NCBI GenBank assembly: GCA_030407505.1
Contig: JASDDH010000007.1
Location: 1 to 64,000, forward strand
Source of the DNA: Planococcus sp. APC 4015
GTDB taxonomy: Bacteria > Actinomycetota > Actinomycetes > Actinomycetales > Microbacteriaceae
Reading direction: 5' to 3'
DNA length: 64,000 bases
The translations under genes were made by a program, and so were the position numbers. Below, in pieces: positions 16,201-24,208 of this stretch (position 1 is the first letter of the stretch; each line of letters starts with the position of its first letter). Under the pieces are notes generated by a model. It had not been told where the DNA came from. It searched no databases and saw only the letters and a program-made list of their open reading frames with translations.

Positions 16201-19200
16201 GAGCGGATCACCCATCCGCGGAAGCTGGTCGCCGCGCCCGGTCACGGTGGCGACCGACAGCGCGTTGCCGGTCAGGCGGCCGGCACGACCGACGCGCTGC
16301 AGGTAGGACGCGACGCTGCGAGGCAGGCCGGCGAGCATCACCGTGGAAAGGTCGCCGATGTCGATGCCCATCTCGAGCGTCGGTGTGGCGACGAGGACGT
16401 TGGGTGCCGAGGGGTCGTCGGACGACGCCTTGAACCCGTTCTCGTACTCGAGCCGCACCTTCGTGTCGAGCAGACTCGTATGCTCCCGCGCGACGACGCG
16501 CCGCATCGATCCCTTGTCGTAGAGCGTGCGGTAGTAGTTCTCCGCGGCGCTGGCCGCCGGGACGAGGGTTCCCGGGCAGCGCGCGGACACGCAGGGTCCG
16601 CCGCGCAGCTGGGCGAGGGCGTCCGCGGTGCCGGTGACCGGATTGCGGCACACGTCGCATTCGAGGCGCACATCGCCGCGCGTGAGGGCGGCGCCGTCGA
16701 CGGGCTCCACGACGATCGACGACGGCGGCAGCAGGTACGCCGTCGCCGCCCCGCCCGACACGGGATGCGAACGCAGAAGGCCGACGCGCTCGAGTTCGGC
16801 GAGCAATGCCGACGTGAGCCGCACGCCGTCGGTCGGGGTCGAGCCGAGTACCTTCCTGGCCCAGATCGCGTACCAACTCTGGGCCGACGACACGACGTCG
16901 AGGTGCGTGCGCTTGGCGTCGTCGCCGGTCGGGGCGTGTGGCCCGACGCGCGGGTAACCCGGCGCGTCACGACCGGGCGGGAACGCCGGCATCCCCACCC
17001 CGCGTGGTCGGCCGCCCCAGATCGGCCAGCGCTTGCCGTCTTCCTCGATGTATCGGGTGAACCACTCGTGGCCGATGGCACCGCGGTCGCGCATTCGCTC
17101 AACAACACCGCGCACCCACCGCACGATGACCTCATCCGAGCTCGATACGGGGTCGAGGCCGCCGATCACACCGTCGGCGGGCGTCTCGTCGAGCACTTTT
17201 CGGCCCGCGGCGCGCATCGACGCATCGGTCGTGGAGACGGATGCTGCGAGGCTGCCGGTCAGTTCGAGCGTGCGGCCGACCCGCGACTGCAGGCCGAACT
17301 CCATTGCCAGGTCGAACTGCAACCGCCGCTTCACGCGCGTGAGCACTGACGTCGGCACACTGCGGAGCGTCGGCGACTTCCAGAAATCGATGAATTCGTC
17401 GCGGTCGACCAGATCGGGCGGCAGAAGGCGGTATCGGGCGTCGGGGTCGTCGCCGGCGTCCTGTACCAGCAGGTTGGCGATCTCATCCAGCGGCGCCGAG
17501 TCGTCGGCGACGGCATGGCGGATGGCATTGCGCAGCGCGAAGACGTGCGCGCGACTCTGCACGAAGCCGGCGCGGTGCGCGGCGTCCTGCACGCTGTCGG
17601 TGAAGACGAGCGCCTTCTTCTCGACGCGGTCGAGTTCGGGGTCGCCGAACAGCGTGGTGACGACGACCGAAAGCATGGTCGCCATGGCACTGCCCATGAA
17701 TCGGATGCCGTCCCGTCGGCCGCACGCCGGGCACACGTCATCGCGTGAGTCGTCGTCGACGTCACCGGTGGTCAGCGCGAGCACGGGGAGCGCCGTGCTC
17801 TCCTCTGTGTCGGACGGCGGGGCGGTGAGGAGTGCACGGTGGTCGTGGTCGAACCAGGCGAGCCCCTGCACCTGGTCGCCGTCGAGCGAGGCTTCGGCCT
17901 CCACCGGAGCATGGAGGAGCGCACGGAAGCGGCTCTTCGTGTCACGTGCCGCATGGTCGCGGCGGATGTCGTCGTCGGTCGCCGAAAGCTCGTTGCCGAC
18001 CGGGGCGAGCTGGACCCCCCACCCGCTGCGTCCGCAGTGTCGGCAATAGATCGCGGGAAACCAGGTCTCGACGTGATTGTCGAGTCCCGGTGCGACCGGG
18101 CCATCGTCTGCCCAGTGAAAACGCGCGGCGGGAGCGGCCGCGCGGTCGATGCGTGTCAGTTCGCGGATCCACAGGTGCAGGTCGATCGACAGCGCACCGC
18201 GACCGACTCGGGCGCGCACGTGGCTCAGCGCCGCGAGGACGCGGATCATGAAGATGCGTCGTGCGCCGCTGCGTTCCTCAAAGGTCTCGGTGATGCCGAG
18301 GCCGGCGGGAAGCAACTCATCGGCGAGTGCATCCACGTCGATCGCGGTCTCTGCGCGCTGCGCGATCGCCTGCAAGAGTGGATGGGATGCCACGGAAGCA
18401 AGAAGATCCTCGTCGGACGCACTCGACCAGTCGACCGCCGAACCTTCCTCAAACAATGTGATCAAGACTCGTTCGGCCAGGATCCGCGATGGTATCGCTT
18501 CGCCCTCGGTGTGCAGCGCGACGATCTGTGCCACGAGGGAGTTGTCGAGCGCGCGGGGTCGGCCACCCAGCTGGGTTCCGCCTGCGCGCGAGCCGTTGAC
18601 CCACTGACGCATCGACTGACGGGTCTCGCGCACTACGCTGTCGGCGGGGAACGGGATGCCGAACACCGTCTCGGCGAACTCGAGCATGCGACCCGGGTCA
18701 CCGTCGTCGCCGAGCGTCGCGCTCGTCGCGACGGAGGTGACGTCGCCGAGCGGACCGGTGCCGATCGGTTCCGGTGATCCGGCCGGGCGCAGCCGCCTCA
18801 GCGTCAGGCCCAGGCGTCGGAGGAGCATCGCGACGTCGGTGCCCTGGGCGCCGTCGTAGGTGTGGAACTCGTCGAGCACGAGGTACTGCAGGCTGGTCGC
18901 CGCGGCCGCGAGCAGCGGCTGGTCGGCGCTACGCAGCAGCAGCTGGTCGAGCATCTTGTAGTTGGTGAGCAGGATGTCGGGCGGCTCAGACCGGATCGTG
19001 CTCCGGTCGTTGATCAAACCCTCGGCGGTGACCCGCGTGCGGCTCCGCCCGGCCGTCTCGCCGGTGTAGATCGCCGCGCGGACGCCCTTCAGCGCATCGT
19101 GCCCACGGATCATTTCGGCGAGGCGACGTGACTGGTCGTTCGCGAGCGCGTTCATCGGATACAGGATGAGCGCCTTGACCCCAGTGTCGCCGGCGGCCTT

Positions 19201-19602
19201 GGCGCGGATGACGTGGTCGAGGATCGGGTACAGGAATGCCTCGGTCTTGCCCGACCCGGTGCCGGTGACGACGAGGGTCGGTAGAGGGGAGGTCTTGACC
19301 GAGCCGTCGGGCTGCCCGCCGAGGTTCGCCGAGCTCAGGCGGCGGAACGCACCGGCCTGGTGACCGTACGGCGTGTGTCCCTCGTACCAACCGAGCGAAT
19401 CACGCCAGCCGTCGTCGGCTGCGCGGAACGGCACGCGAGCGCGGACGTAGGGTCCGCGGAAGATCCCGTTCTCGGGGTCGTCCAGGAATCCACGGAGAGC
19501 TCTCTGGGCCTCTTCGTCGGAAAGCGCGAACGTCGTCGTCAGGTAGTCGACGAGTCCGGATCGGATCTGCGCCGCCTGGCGCGAGGGCAGCAGTTCGCTC
19601 AC
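13270..19602 (-). CDS. DruE-like giant DEAD/DEAH helicase with DUF1998 and C-terminal Vsr/PD-(D/E)XK-like region
   Basis: 2110 residues, GTG start overlapping the methylase stop by 4 bp (GTGA). SF2 motifs: TGTGSGKTEAF (Lys119), LYPMNALANDQ, VLDEFHTYDG (Asp244, a DEFH box), ATSATLG, VATPTLEMGIDIG and YLQRVGRAGR. Zn-type cysteine pairs are scattered (CRHCGRSGWG, CPACGRRDG, CDVCRN, CPECGYARRA, CARCRS). A DUF1998 region near 1600-1690 carries HDTVPGGTGYLAEL and CHRCLLPF. From ~1740 a nuclease-like fold follows: QPDFVLEQ (Asp1780), IAIYTDGKAFH (Asp1798), KRDAARGLGYRVVAVTW. Helicases of this size with DUF1998 define Druantia (DruE). The nuclease activity is inferred from the pattern only. Confidence 0.88.
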   Translation of the reverse strand: MSELLPSRQAAQIRSGLVDYLTTTFALSDEEAQRALRGFLDDPENGIFRGPYVRARVPFRAADDGWRDSLGWYEGHTPYGHQAGAFRRLSSANLGGQPDGSVKTSPLPTLVVTGTGSGKTEAFLYPILDHVIRAKAAGDTGVKALILYPMNALANDQSRRLAEMIRGHDALKGVRAAIYTGETAGRSRTRVTAEGLINDRSTIRSEPPDILLTNYKMLDQLLLRSADQPLLAAAATSLQYLVLDEFHTYDGAQGTDVAMLLRRLGLTLRRLRPAGSPEPIGTGPLGDVTSVATSATLGDDGDPGRMLEFAETVFGIPFPADSVVRETRQSMRQWVNGSRAGGTQLGGRPRALDNSLVAQIVALHTEGEAIPSRILAERVLITLFEEGSAVDWSSASDEDLLASVASHPLLQAIAQRAETAIDVDALADELLPAGLGITETFEERSGARRIFMIRVLAALSHVRARVGRGALSIDLHLWIRELTRIDRAAAPAARFHWADDGPVAPGLDNHVETWFPAIYCRHCGRSGWGVQLAPVGNELSATDDDIRRDHAARDTKSRFRALLHAPVEAEASLDGDQVQGLAWFDHDHRALLTAPPSDTEESTALPVLALTTGDVDDDSRDDVCPACGRRDGIRFMGSAMATMLSVVVTTLFGDPELDRVEKKALVFTDSVQDAAHRAGFVQSRAHVFALRNAIRHAVADDSAPLDEIANLLVQDAGDDPDARYRLLPPDLVDRDEFIDFWKSPTLRSVPTSVLTRVKRRLQFDLAMEFGLQSRVGRTLELTGSLAASVSTTDASMRAAGRKVLDETPADGVIGGLDPVSSSDEVIVRWVRGVVERMRDRGAIGHEWFTRYIEEDGKRWPIWGGRPRGVGMPAFPPGRDAPGYPRVGPHAPTGDDAKRTHLDVVSSAQSWYAIWARKVLGSTPTDGVRLTSALLAELERVGLLRSHPVSGGAATAYLLPPSSIVVEPVDGAALTRGDVRLECDVCRNPVTGTADALAQLRGGPCVSARCPGTLVPAASAAENYYRTLYDKGSMRRVVAREHTSLLDTKVRLEYENGFKASSDDPSAPNVLVATPTLEMGIDIGDLSTVMLAGLPRSVASYLQRVGRAGRLTGNALSVATVTGRGDQLPRMGDPLSMINGAVRPPATFVDAQEILRRQYFASILDRRSIESDTVQSARDVLKSSEAGSFLGDAVAYADENAAELVESFLETFPSLGGAAAERLREWITPSAEPGTSGLAASVRDAVHRWNVELLTVTRRRTEIGKALPDLEKAAELGVESDAKDALRAAQAADRMLRAQQTTLTEGYWISALERFGLLPNYTLLDDSVRLDAAMSWIDPDTSEWREDTYSYDRGAAVAIHELAPGSFFYAQGVEIPVDAVDLGPGGEAVEEWIFCPECGYARRAADGVVTECARCRSKGIGDAAQRMPVAELKAVSAVARRDEFVIGDRSDDRRRTAFTVKVAADLDPAGIVRRWFDQGTGFGVTYARDLTIRWINVGKRSGSGPSRLLAGAEVTGPLFRVCDTCGQLDSQAGGNNRRDHRAWCPCRDQASEKTVTLALTRTLVTQGILLRLPPALTLGDGVVVPSLSAAVLLGLRESMGGDPDHLRIVPVTEPLSGDEGGTAQALLVHDTVPGGTGYLAELADPTRMRGILTAAWNVLKDCECQNEQRTACHRCLLPFAPGSSTLSRASAEQALAKLLDVSGGVPTARFDVTDEDPGVPLSESVIEQLFRKTFIERAKALGGTVKEIPGDWGNKVQVSFPGDARIWMLRPQVPLGPTQPDFVLEQFGGGAEPIAIYTDGKAFHATVGHNRLADDSAKRDAARGLGYRVVAVTWADMVGDKLDSSWFVPAWAERVAAQAQLPLSQLSKLTADPVTLLMEWMQKPVDEAKRRDTVARVLPLILKQGAISTPFGAESALERAARVFAEGLPTTVVAAPDWVMAAGPLVSTTRLKQHGATEFALVLDDRDEVLDTPDFDRAWKLWLHLSNIVGWRDDMSGVEITTRSGLVSSTAPPSGSRVDLPAEWAALADNAREVELAVIAQLAAASTPLPQMGVEAAGGIPLAFAWPDAKVTIAVSLQDGEPEMLEAEGWTLIDPDSTNLAADVSALIEGI

Positions 19603-22600
19603 GAGCGGTCCTGCAGGATCCGCTCGAAGTGCGCGTACGCCTTGCGCATGTCGGCCTCCCGGTCGAGCGTGACGAAGGGGAGTTGGTACTCGTATGTGTT
19701 GCCGGACGCGTTGGTCGCGGTGCGCTCGTCTTGTGTGATTGCGTCGCCCTTCTGGCGCCAGATCTTGAGGACTTCGTTCGGGACAATCCGGCCGTTCGCG
19801 TCGTAGAAGTAGACGTTGCGGTCGTAGCCGTAAAGGACTGGGAACTGCGTCCGATAGATGGTGGCCAGCTCGTCGATGCTCACGTCAAGCGAGAGTGCCA
19901 TCAGCACGTCAATGTCGATCAGCGCCTGTCGTCGCGCGCGGTCACGTCTGGTAGGTGAGGCGGGCGTCCACGGTGACCCTGCTATCGCCTCCCAAAGAGG
20001 GCCGTACGCGGAAGTCAGAGCGACAAGACGCAACGTGCGGTCGAGAAGATGGGTGATTAGTCGATCGTCGGTCATGAGCGGCAAGCGCTCAAACTGAGGT
20101 GCTCGCACGTCCTTCTTCCCGCTGGCTCGCACGAGCAGATCAGCCAACAGCGAGAAGGTGGACCCAGCGGCCGCGACCAGCGATGTCGGGTCGCCCAGCA
20201 CGGCCGCGCTGAAAACTGCATCAACGTGCGCCGCGCCAGGAGGAATGATCGCGCTCTGAAGCGTGCGCTGCCCAGTGTTATTGCCTACGAAACGACGCCA
20301 AGCGATCCGGAAGTGGGAGCGCGCTGGAGCATTCTCGTCACCCCAATGCGTATAGGCAGCGTTGTACTTGGATTGGTCTATCGCGGGCTTGTACGCCGTA
20401 ACGGGCGTAGCGTCAGATGCGAGCGCTTCGAGATCGACAGTCGACCAATCCTTATTGCTACCCATACTCGCGTTCGGCGACTTGAAGAACGGGTTACCGA
20501 CAAAGAGGTGAGGGCCTTGAAGAATGGCGTAGTCCCAGGATTGGACCGGTCCCCAGTCGACGTCGAACATTCCTTTCTTCTTGTCTATGCTCTCGTCCCA
20601 ACCTCGCGAGAACTCAAGCCCGATGGTGCCGATCCTCGGAGCTGTCGCGAGTTTGGTGAGGACGTCCGCCGTGGCGCGGTTGACTGCATAGACCATCCGC
20701 GTCTGTAGGACCGGTGACACTCCCTCTTCAAGAAGAGAGTGCCAGGAAGCGAGGCGTTCCACGTTGACGTCAGTAATGCGGTTGCTGTGAGGTCGGAGGT
20801 CCCATTTCCCGTCGTCCGTTTTGAGGCCCGGCTCTTGCCCGCTGCCATCGTGACGAAGTGAGCCAATGACGGTCTCCGGATGATAGAGGTTCGTTGCCAT
20901 GATGAATTCGGGCTTTCGCGCTGCGGCGTACACGTGTACTCCATACGAGACCAGATTGTGGATCTCAAACAACCCCAGTTCGTTGACGAACTGCCAATGG
21001 CGACGGAGTCGTCGATAAGTAGCTTCTCGCAGCGGTCCCGCCTTCTCGTCAGTGAAGTGGCTCTCCGGGTGGATGAGCGCGATCGATCCGTGGGTCGATA
21101 CGTTCGCCCACGTTCGCTCCATGAAGCACCGATATAGATCCGGTTGTAGGCCCGCCAGATGGGGGAAGTTCACCTCCGCGCCGATGAACGCGGCAGTGCA
21201 TGCAACTTCGGCCGTCCCGTCCAGAAGGAGAGTGCGCATGCCGTCGACCTCAAGCGTCTCGGCGCGCTTCTGCGAAATCTCGCTCTGGGTCGGCTTGACG
21301 ACTAGCTGCCACCAGGGGTCGCCCTCCGCGAGCAGCGCAGCTACGTCGGACCGCGGCCGGACCCACGGCGGGTTTCCCACCTGCAGGTCGAATCCGCCGC
21401 GCGCGAAGACGCCCGCGTAGTCGAGCTCCCAGTGGAAGAATCCGTTCCGCGCGCTCACCTCGCGGGCGATGCGCATCCATGGGACCTGCGCCTCGATGTC
21501 ACCGCTAGACGCGGCGCCAGCGTACCCGAGGTCGACCGCTTCGGCATCGGCAAGACTGCCCCAGTTGGTCGGCAAACCGAGCGTCTGCGCGCCATCCCCG
21601 CCGCTACGCGGCTTGACGTCGCTGTGACGGCCGAGCGTCGCCTCCAGACCTTCGATCCACTCGTCGAGTGTCGGTGGTGTCACACCTTGCGTTATCGTCT
21701 CGGTGATCGGCCAGAACCACATCGCACACCAGGCATCCATCCCCCGGCGCAGCCGCTGGTAGGCGCCGTCGGGGTCTCGCAGGAACGCCTCGATGTCGGC
21801 ACGCGAGACCACGGCGGCGCCGTCGTCCGTCGTCGTCGTCGTCGTGCGCGGGTCGTGCCATAGCGTGATCTCGCGGCTTACCTGCGCCTCGGCGATCTCC
21901 AGGCGGCGCAGCGTGAACTGCCAGAGCGTCTCCACGCGGTGCGAGAGCGCGGTCAGGCGCTTGAGTTGCGCGTTCGTAGGCTTGCGTCGGATCGCGTTGC
22001 GCCACGCGCGGAGGGCGGCGTGCGCGTCGGGGGCGAGCTCCTTCGCCTCTTTGGCATCGACTGCTGACCCCCACCCGTCGGCGGGGAGCAGGAAGTGGTG
22101 GATCTTGGCCGAGGTCGCGCTGCCGACGCGTCCCTCGATCATGTCGTCGACGAGCGTCGAGACCGGCACGTCGGCGGGGGTGTCGTTCAGCCACGCCTTG
22201 TCGGTGACCTGCTTCTGCGTGTACACCGCGCGGCGCGCACCGATGAGCGAGTTGCCGCGGCGGAGGCGCAGCCCGAACCACGGCGCCTTGAGTCCGTCGA
22301 CCATCGTGTCGAGCCACAGGGAAATCTCGGCGAGTTCGACGGCGGTGGCGTTGAGGTCGACGCCATAAACCTGGTGCAGCGCGATCGCGGCCTTCGCCTT
22401 CTGCAGCTCGCGCGGGCGCTCATCAGGGTCGATGCGTTCACCGGTCTCGTACTCGCGGCGGTCGAGGTATTGATCGGCCAGCTGGCGGACAGCCTCGATC
22501 GCGAACGCGCCCGACCCCAGCGCCGGCTCGCAGACCGACAGCCCGAGGATCTCTTCGGCGGTGGTGCGGTGGCCGTCCTGGTCTAGCAGCTCTTCCAGCG

Positions 22601-24206
22601 CCTGTGACACGACGAACTTCGTGAGTACCTCGGGGGAGTAGTACGACGCGGAGGTCTGTCGCTCACGGCCGGAGAGCCGGAACACGAACTCCCCACCGCT
22701 GTAGCGGCGCGGCTCCCGCCGCCCGAGGTCGTCCGGCGGCCCGAGCACGAAGTCCTTGGACGCGATGCCGTCGGCCCGCGCCAGCGTAACCACCCACGAA
22801 CCCTTCGACCCGTCGCCGCCGGGAGCGACTTCGAGCAGCGGCTCCTTCGCGAAGAAGCCCGTGTAGGACATCAGCCCCTCGTACACCGCTCCGAGCTGGT
22901 TGATGCCGAGGTCGGCATACGAGATGAAGCCGCGGTCGCGGCCCTTCTTCATCTGGTTCTCGCGGGTGAGCAGCAGCAGTTGCAGCACGAGCTGGAGCGC
23001 GCCGTCGCCGAGGCCGACCTCGTCGATCAGCGAGGTCGCCGCTGTCGCGAACAGGTCGGCGTTCAGCGGGTTGAACGTCAGCCCTTCTCGCAGGGTCTCG
23101 TCGGCTTCCTGCCGAACGCCGGCATCGTGCCCGGCATCAACGAGTCGGAAGAGGGTCGCAAGCGAGGAGTGCAAGTGCGTGCGGTGGCGCGACTCCCCGC
23201 CCAGTTCGACGAGCACGAGTTCGCGCAGTCGGTCGAGGCCGTAGCCGAGCGCGTACTCCGGGGCGCCCACCGGCAGGACCTTCATCTCGGGCGACGCCTC
23301 GGCGTACAGGAGGAAGAGGATGCGGTAGAGATAGCGCAGCGACTGGCGCGCGAGAACGTTCGCATCGCTGTCGGGCAGCGGGTCGAGCCCCTCAGCCTTG
23401 CGGCGTCGGACGACCTCGTTCGCGATGATCTCGATCGACTCGCGTACGCCCTCGCGGAGGTCCTTCGAGACGCCGACCGTGTGCTTGACCGAGTCTTCGA
23501 GGGTGTCGGCCCACCACGTGATGCCGTCGACGTCGGGCAGCACCGTCTCGCTGCTGAGCACGGCGACGGCGCGGTCGAACTCGCCAGCCCGCTTGGTGTC
23601 GTTGCGGTCGAGCACGAGCTGCAGGTCGACGGCCAGATAGCGCCCTTCGGCCCATCGGTCGCGCTCGGCGAGAAGGGCCCATGTGCCCGACAGGACGACG
23701 GCGAACGCGGGCGTGTCGTCGCCGCTGAAGAGGTACGAGAGGCAGCGGGCGACCGAGGTGACCGCGTCGGCGTTTTCGGGGGTGAAGGGCTCGAGAAGGG
23801 TTGCGGAATCCTTCGCCAGCAGATCGGTGAGGTCGTCCACACGCCGTGCGCGGACGACCGCCCCCGCGGGCGACTCCGGGGTGTCGGCGGGTGCGACGAC
23901 CGTGACCGGACCGGTGACTGTACGGTGCCAGCGTGCGTCAGCGTAGCCGAGGGCCGCGGCGAGGGGTGTGAGCATGGCGGAGTCGTAGGCAACGGCATCC
24001 GTCGCCTCGCTGGCGAGAGCGCTCAGAAGGTCGCGTCGCACGCCGGCGAGGCGTGACGACGGCGTCTGCTCGCCGTCCTTCGCCCGCTCGTCCCACGACT
24101 TGCGGAGCGCCGCGACCCGAGACTGGAGCGACTGTTTGGTCGACTCGGTGTTGAAGTAGTGCTCGCTGATCCAGTCTTCGCCGACGACGAAGGCATCCGA
24201 TGCCAT
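19599..24206 (-). CDS. drmMI: Eco57I-class N6-adenine DNA methyltransferase (DrmMI/PglX-like)
   Basis: 1535 residues. The chosen ATG (MASDAFVVGEDWISEHYF) has GAGGAGAA upstream and follows the SNF2 gene by 2 bp. An N-terminal helical half leads to motif I CEPALGSGAF (559-568), GVDLNATAVELAEISLWL, and motif IV NPPW (945-948). The C-terminal ~500 residues are a target-recognition region and are less GC-rich than the rest of the gene. It would methylate adenine in one strand of its site to mark self DNA. In class 1 DISARM this protein (DrmMI) is encoded beside DrmD, as here; PglX of BREX is related, but no other BREX gene is present. Confidence 0.9.
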   Translation of the reverse strand: MASDAFVVGEDWISEHYFNTESTKQSLQSRVAALRKSWDERAKDGEQTPSSRLAGVRRDLLSALASEATDAVAYDSAMLTPLAAALGYADARWHRTVTGPVTVVAPADTPESPAGAVVRARRVDDLTDLLAKDSATLLEPFTPENADAVTSVARCLSYLFSGDDTPAFAVVLSGTWALLAERDRWAEGRYLAVDLQLVLDRNDTKRAGEFDRAVAVLSSETVLPDVDGITWWADTLEDSVKHTVGVSKDLREGVRESIEIIANEVVRRRKAEGLDPLPDSDANVLARQSLRYLYRILFLLYAEASPEMKVLPVGAPEYALGYGLDRLRELVLVELGGESRHRTHLHSSLATLFRLVDAGHDAGVRQEADETLREGLTFNPLNADLFATAATSLIDEVGLGDGALQLVLQLLLLTRENQMKKGRDRGFISYADLGINQLGAVYEGLMSYTGFFAKEPLLEVAPGGDGSKGSWVVTLARADGIASKDFVLGPPDDLGRREPRRYSGGEFVFRLSGRERQTSASYYSPEVLTKFVVSQALEELLDQDGHRTTAEEILGLSVCEPALGSGAFAIEAVRQLADQYLDRREYETGERIDPDERPRELQKAKAAIALHQVYGVDLNATAVELAEISLWLDTMVDGLKAPWFGLRLRRGNSLIGARRAVYTQKQVTDKAWLNDTPADVPVSTLVDDMIEGRVGSATSAKIHHFLLPADGWGSAVDAKEAKELAPDAHAALRAWRNAIRRKPTNAQLKRLTALSHRVETLWQFTLRRLEIAEAQVSREITLWHDPRTTTTTTDDGAAVVSRADIEAFLRDPDGAYQRLRRGMDAWCAMWFWPITETITQGVTPPTLDEWIEGLEATLGRHSDVKPRSGGDGAQTLGLPTNWGSLADAEAVDLGYAGAASSGDIEAQVPWMRIAREVSARNGFFHWELDYAGVFARGGFDLQVGNPPWVRPRSDVAALLAEGDPWWQLVVKPTQSEISQKRAETLEVDGMRTLLLDGTAEVACTAAFIGAEVNFPHLAGLQPDLYRCFMERTWANVSTHGSIALIHPESHFTDEKAGPLREATYRRLRRHWQFVNELGLFEIHNLVSYGVHVYAAARKPEFIMATNLYHPETVIGSLRHDGSGQEPGLKTDDGKWDLRPHSNRITDVNVERLASWHSLLEEGVSPVLQTRMVYAVNRATADVLTKLATAPRIGTIGLEFSRGWDESIDKKKGMFDVDWGPVQSWDYAILQGPHLFVGNPFFKSPNASMGSNKDWSTVDLEALASDATPVTAYKPAIDQSKYNAAYTHWGDENAPARSHFRIAWRRFVGNNTGQRTLQSAIIPPGAAHVDAVFSAAVLGDPTSLVAAAGSTFSLLADLLVRASGKKDVRAPQFERLPLMTDDRLITHLLDRTLRLVALTSAYGPLWEAIAGSPWTPASPTRRDRARRQALIDIDVLMALSLDVSIDELATIYRTQFPVLYGYDRNVYFYDANGRIVPNEVLKIWRQKGDAITQDERTATNASGNTYEYQLPFVTLDREADMRKAYAHFERILQDRS

Positions 24207-24208
24207 TC

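Noticed and set aside
16132..17349. 405-aa plus-strand ORF
   Set aside because: Antisense to the DruE-like gene, whose motifs run through this region.
13270..19602. Calling a complete canonical Druantia
   Set aside because: Only a DruE-like helicase is seen; no DruH, DruF, DruG or DruA-D. The cytosine methylase at 9185 could be read as DruM, but the other type II genes are absent.
22980..24056. 358-aa plus-strand ORF
   Set aside because: Antisense shadow of the methylase N-terminal half; composition-driven open frame.
19599..24206. Calling the locus BREX because of the PglX-like methylase
   Set aside because: No PglZ, BrxC/PglY, BrxA, BrxB or BrxL is present; the SNF2 partner plus DrmA/DrmB fit class 1 DISARM instead.
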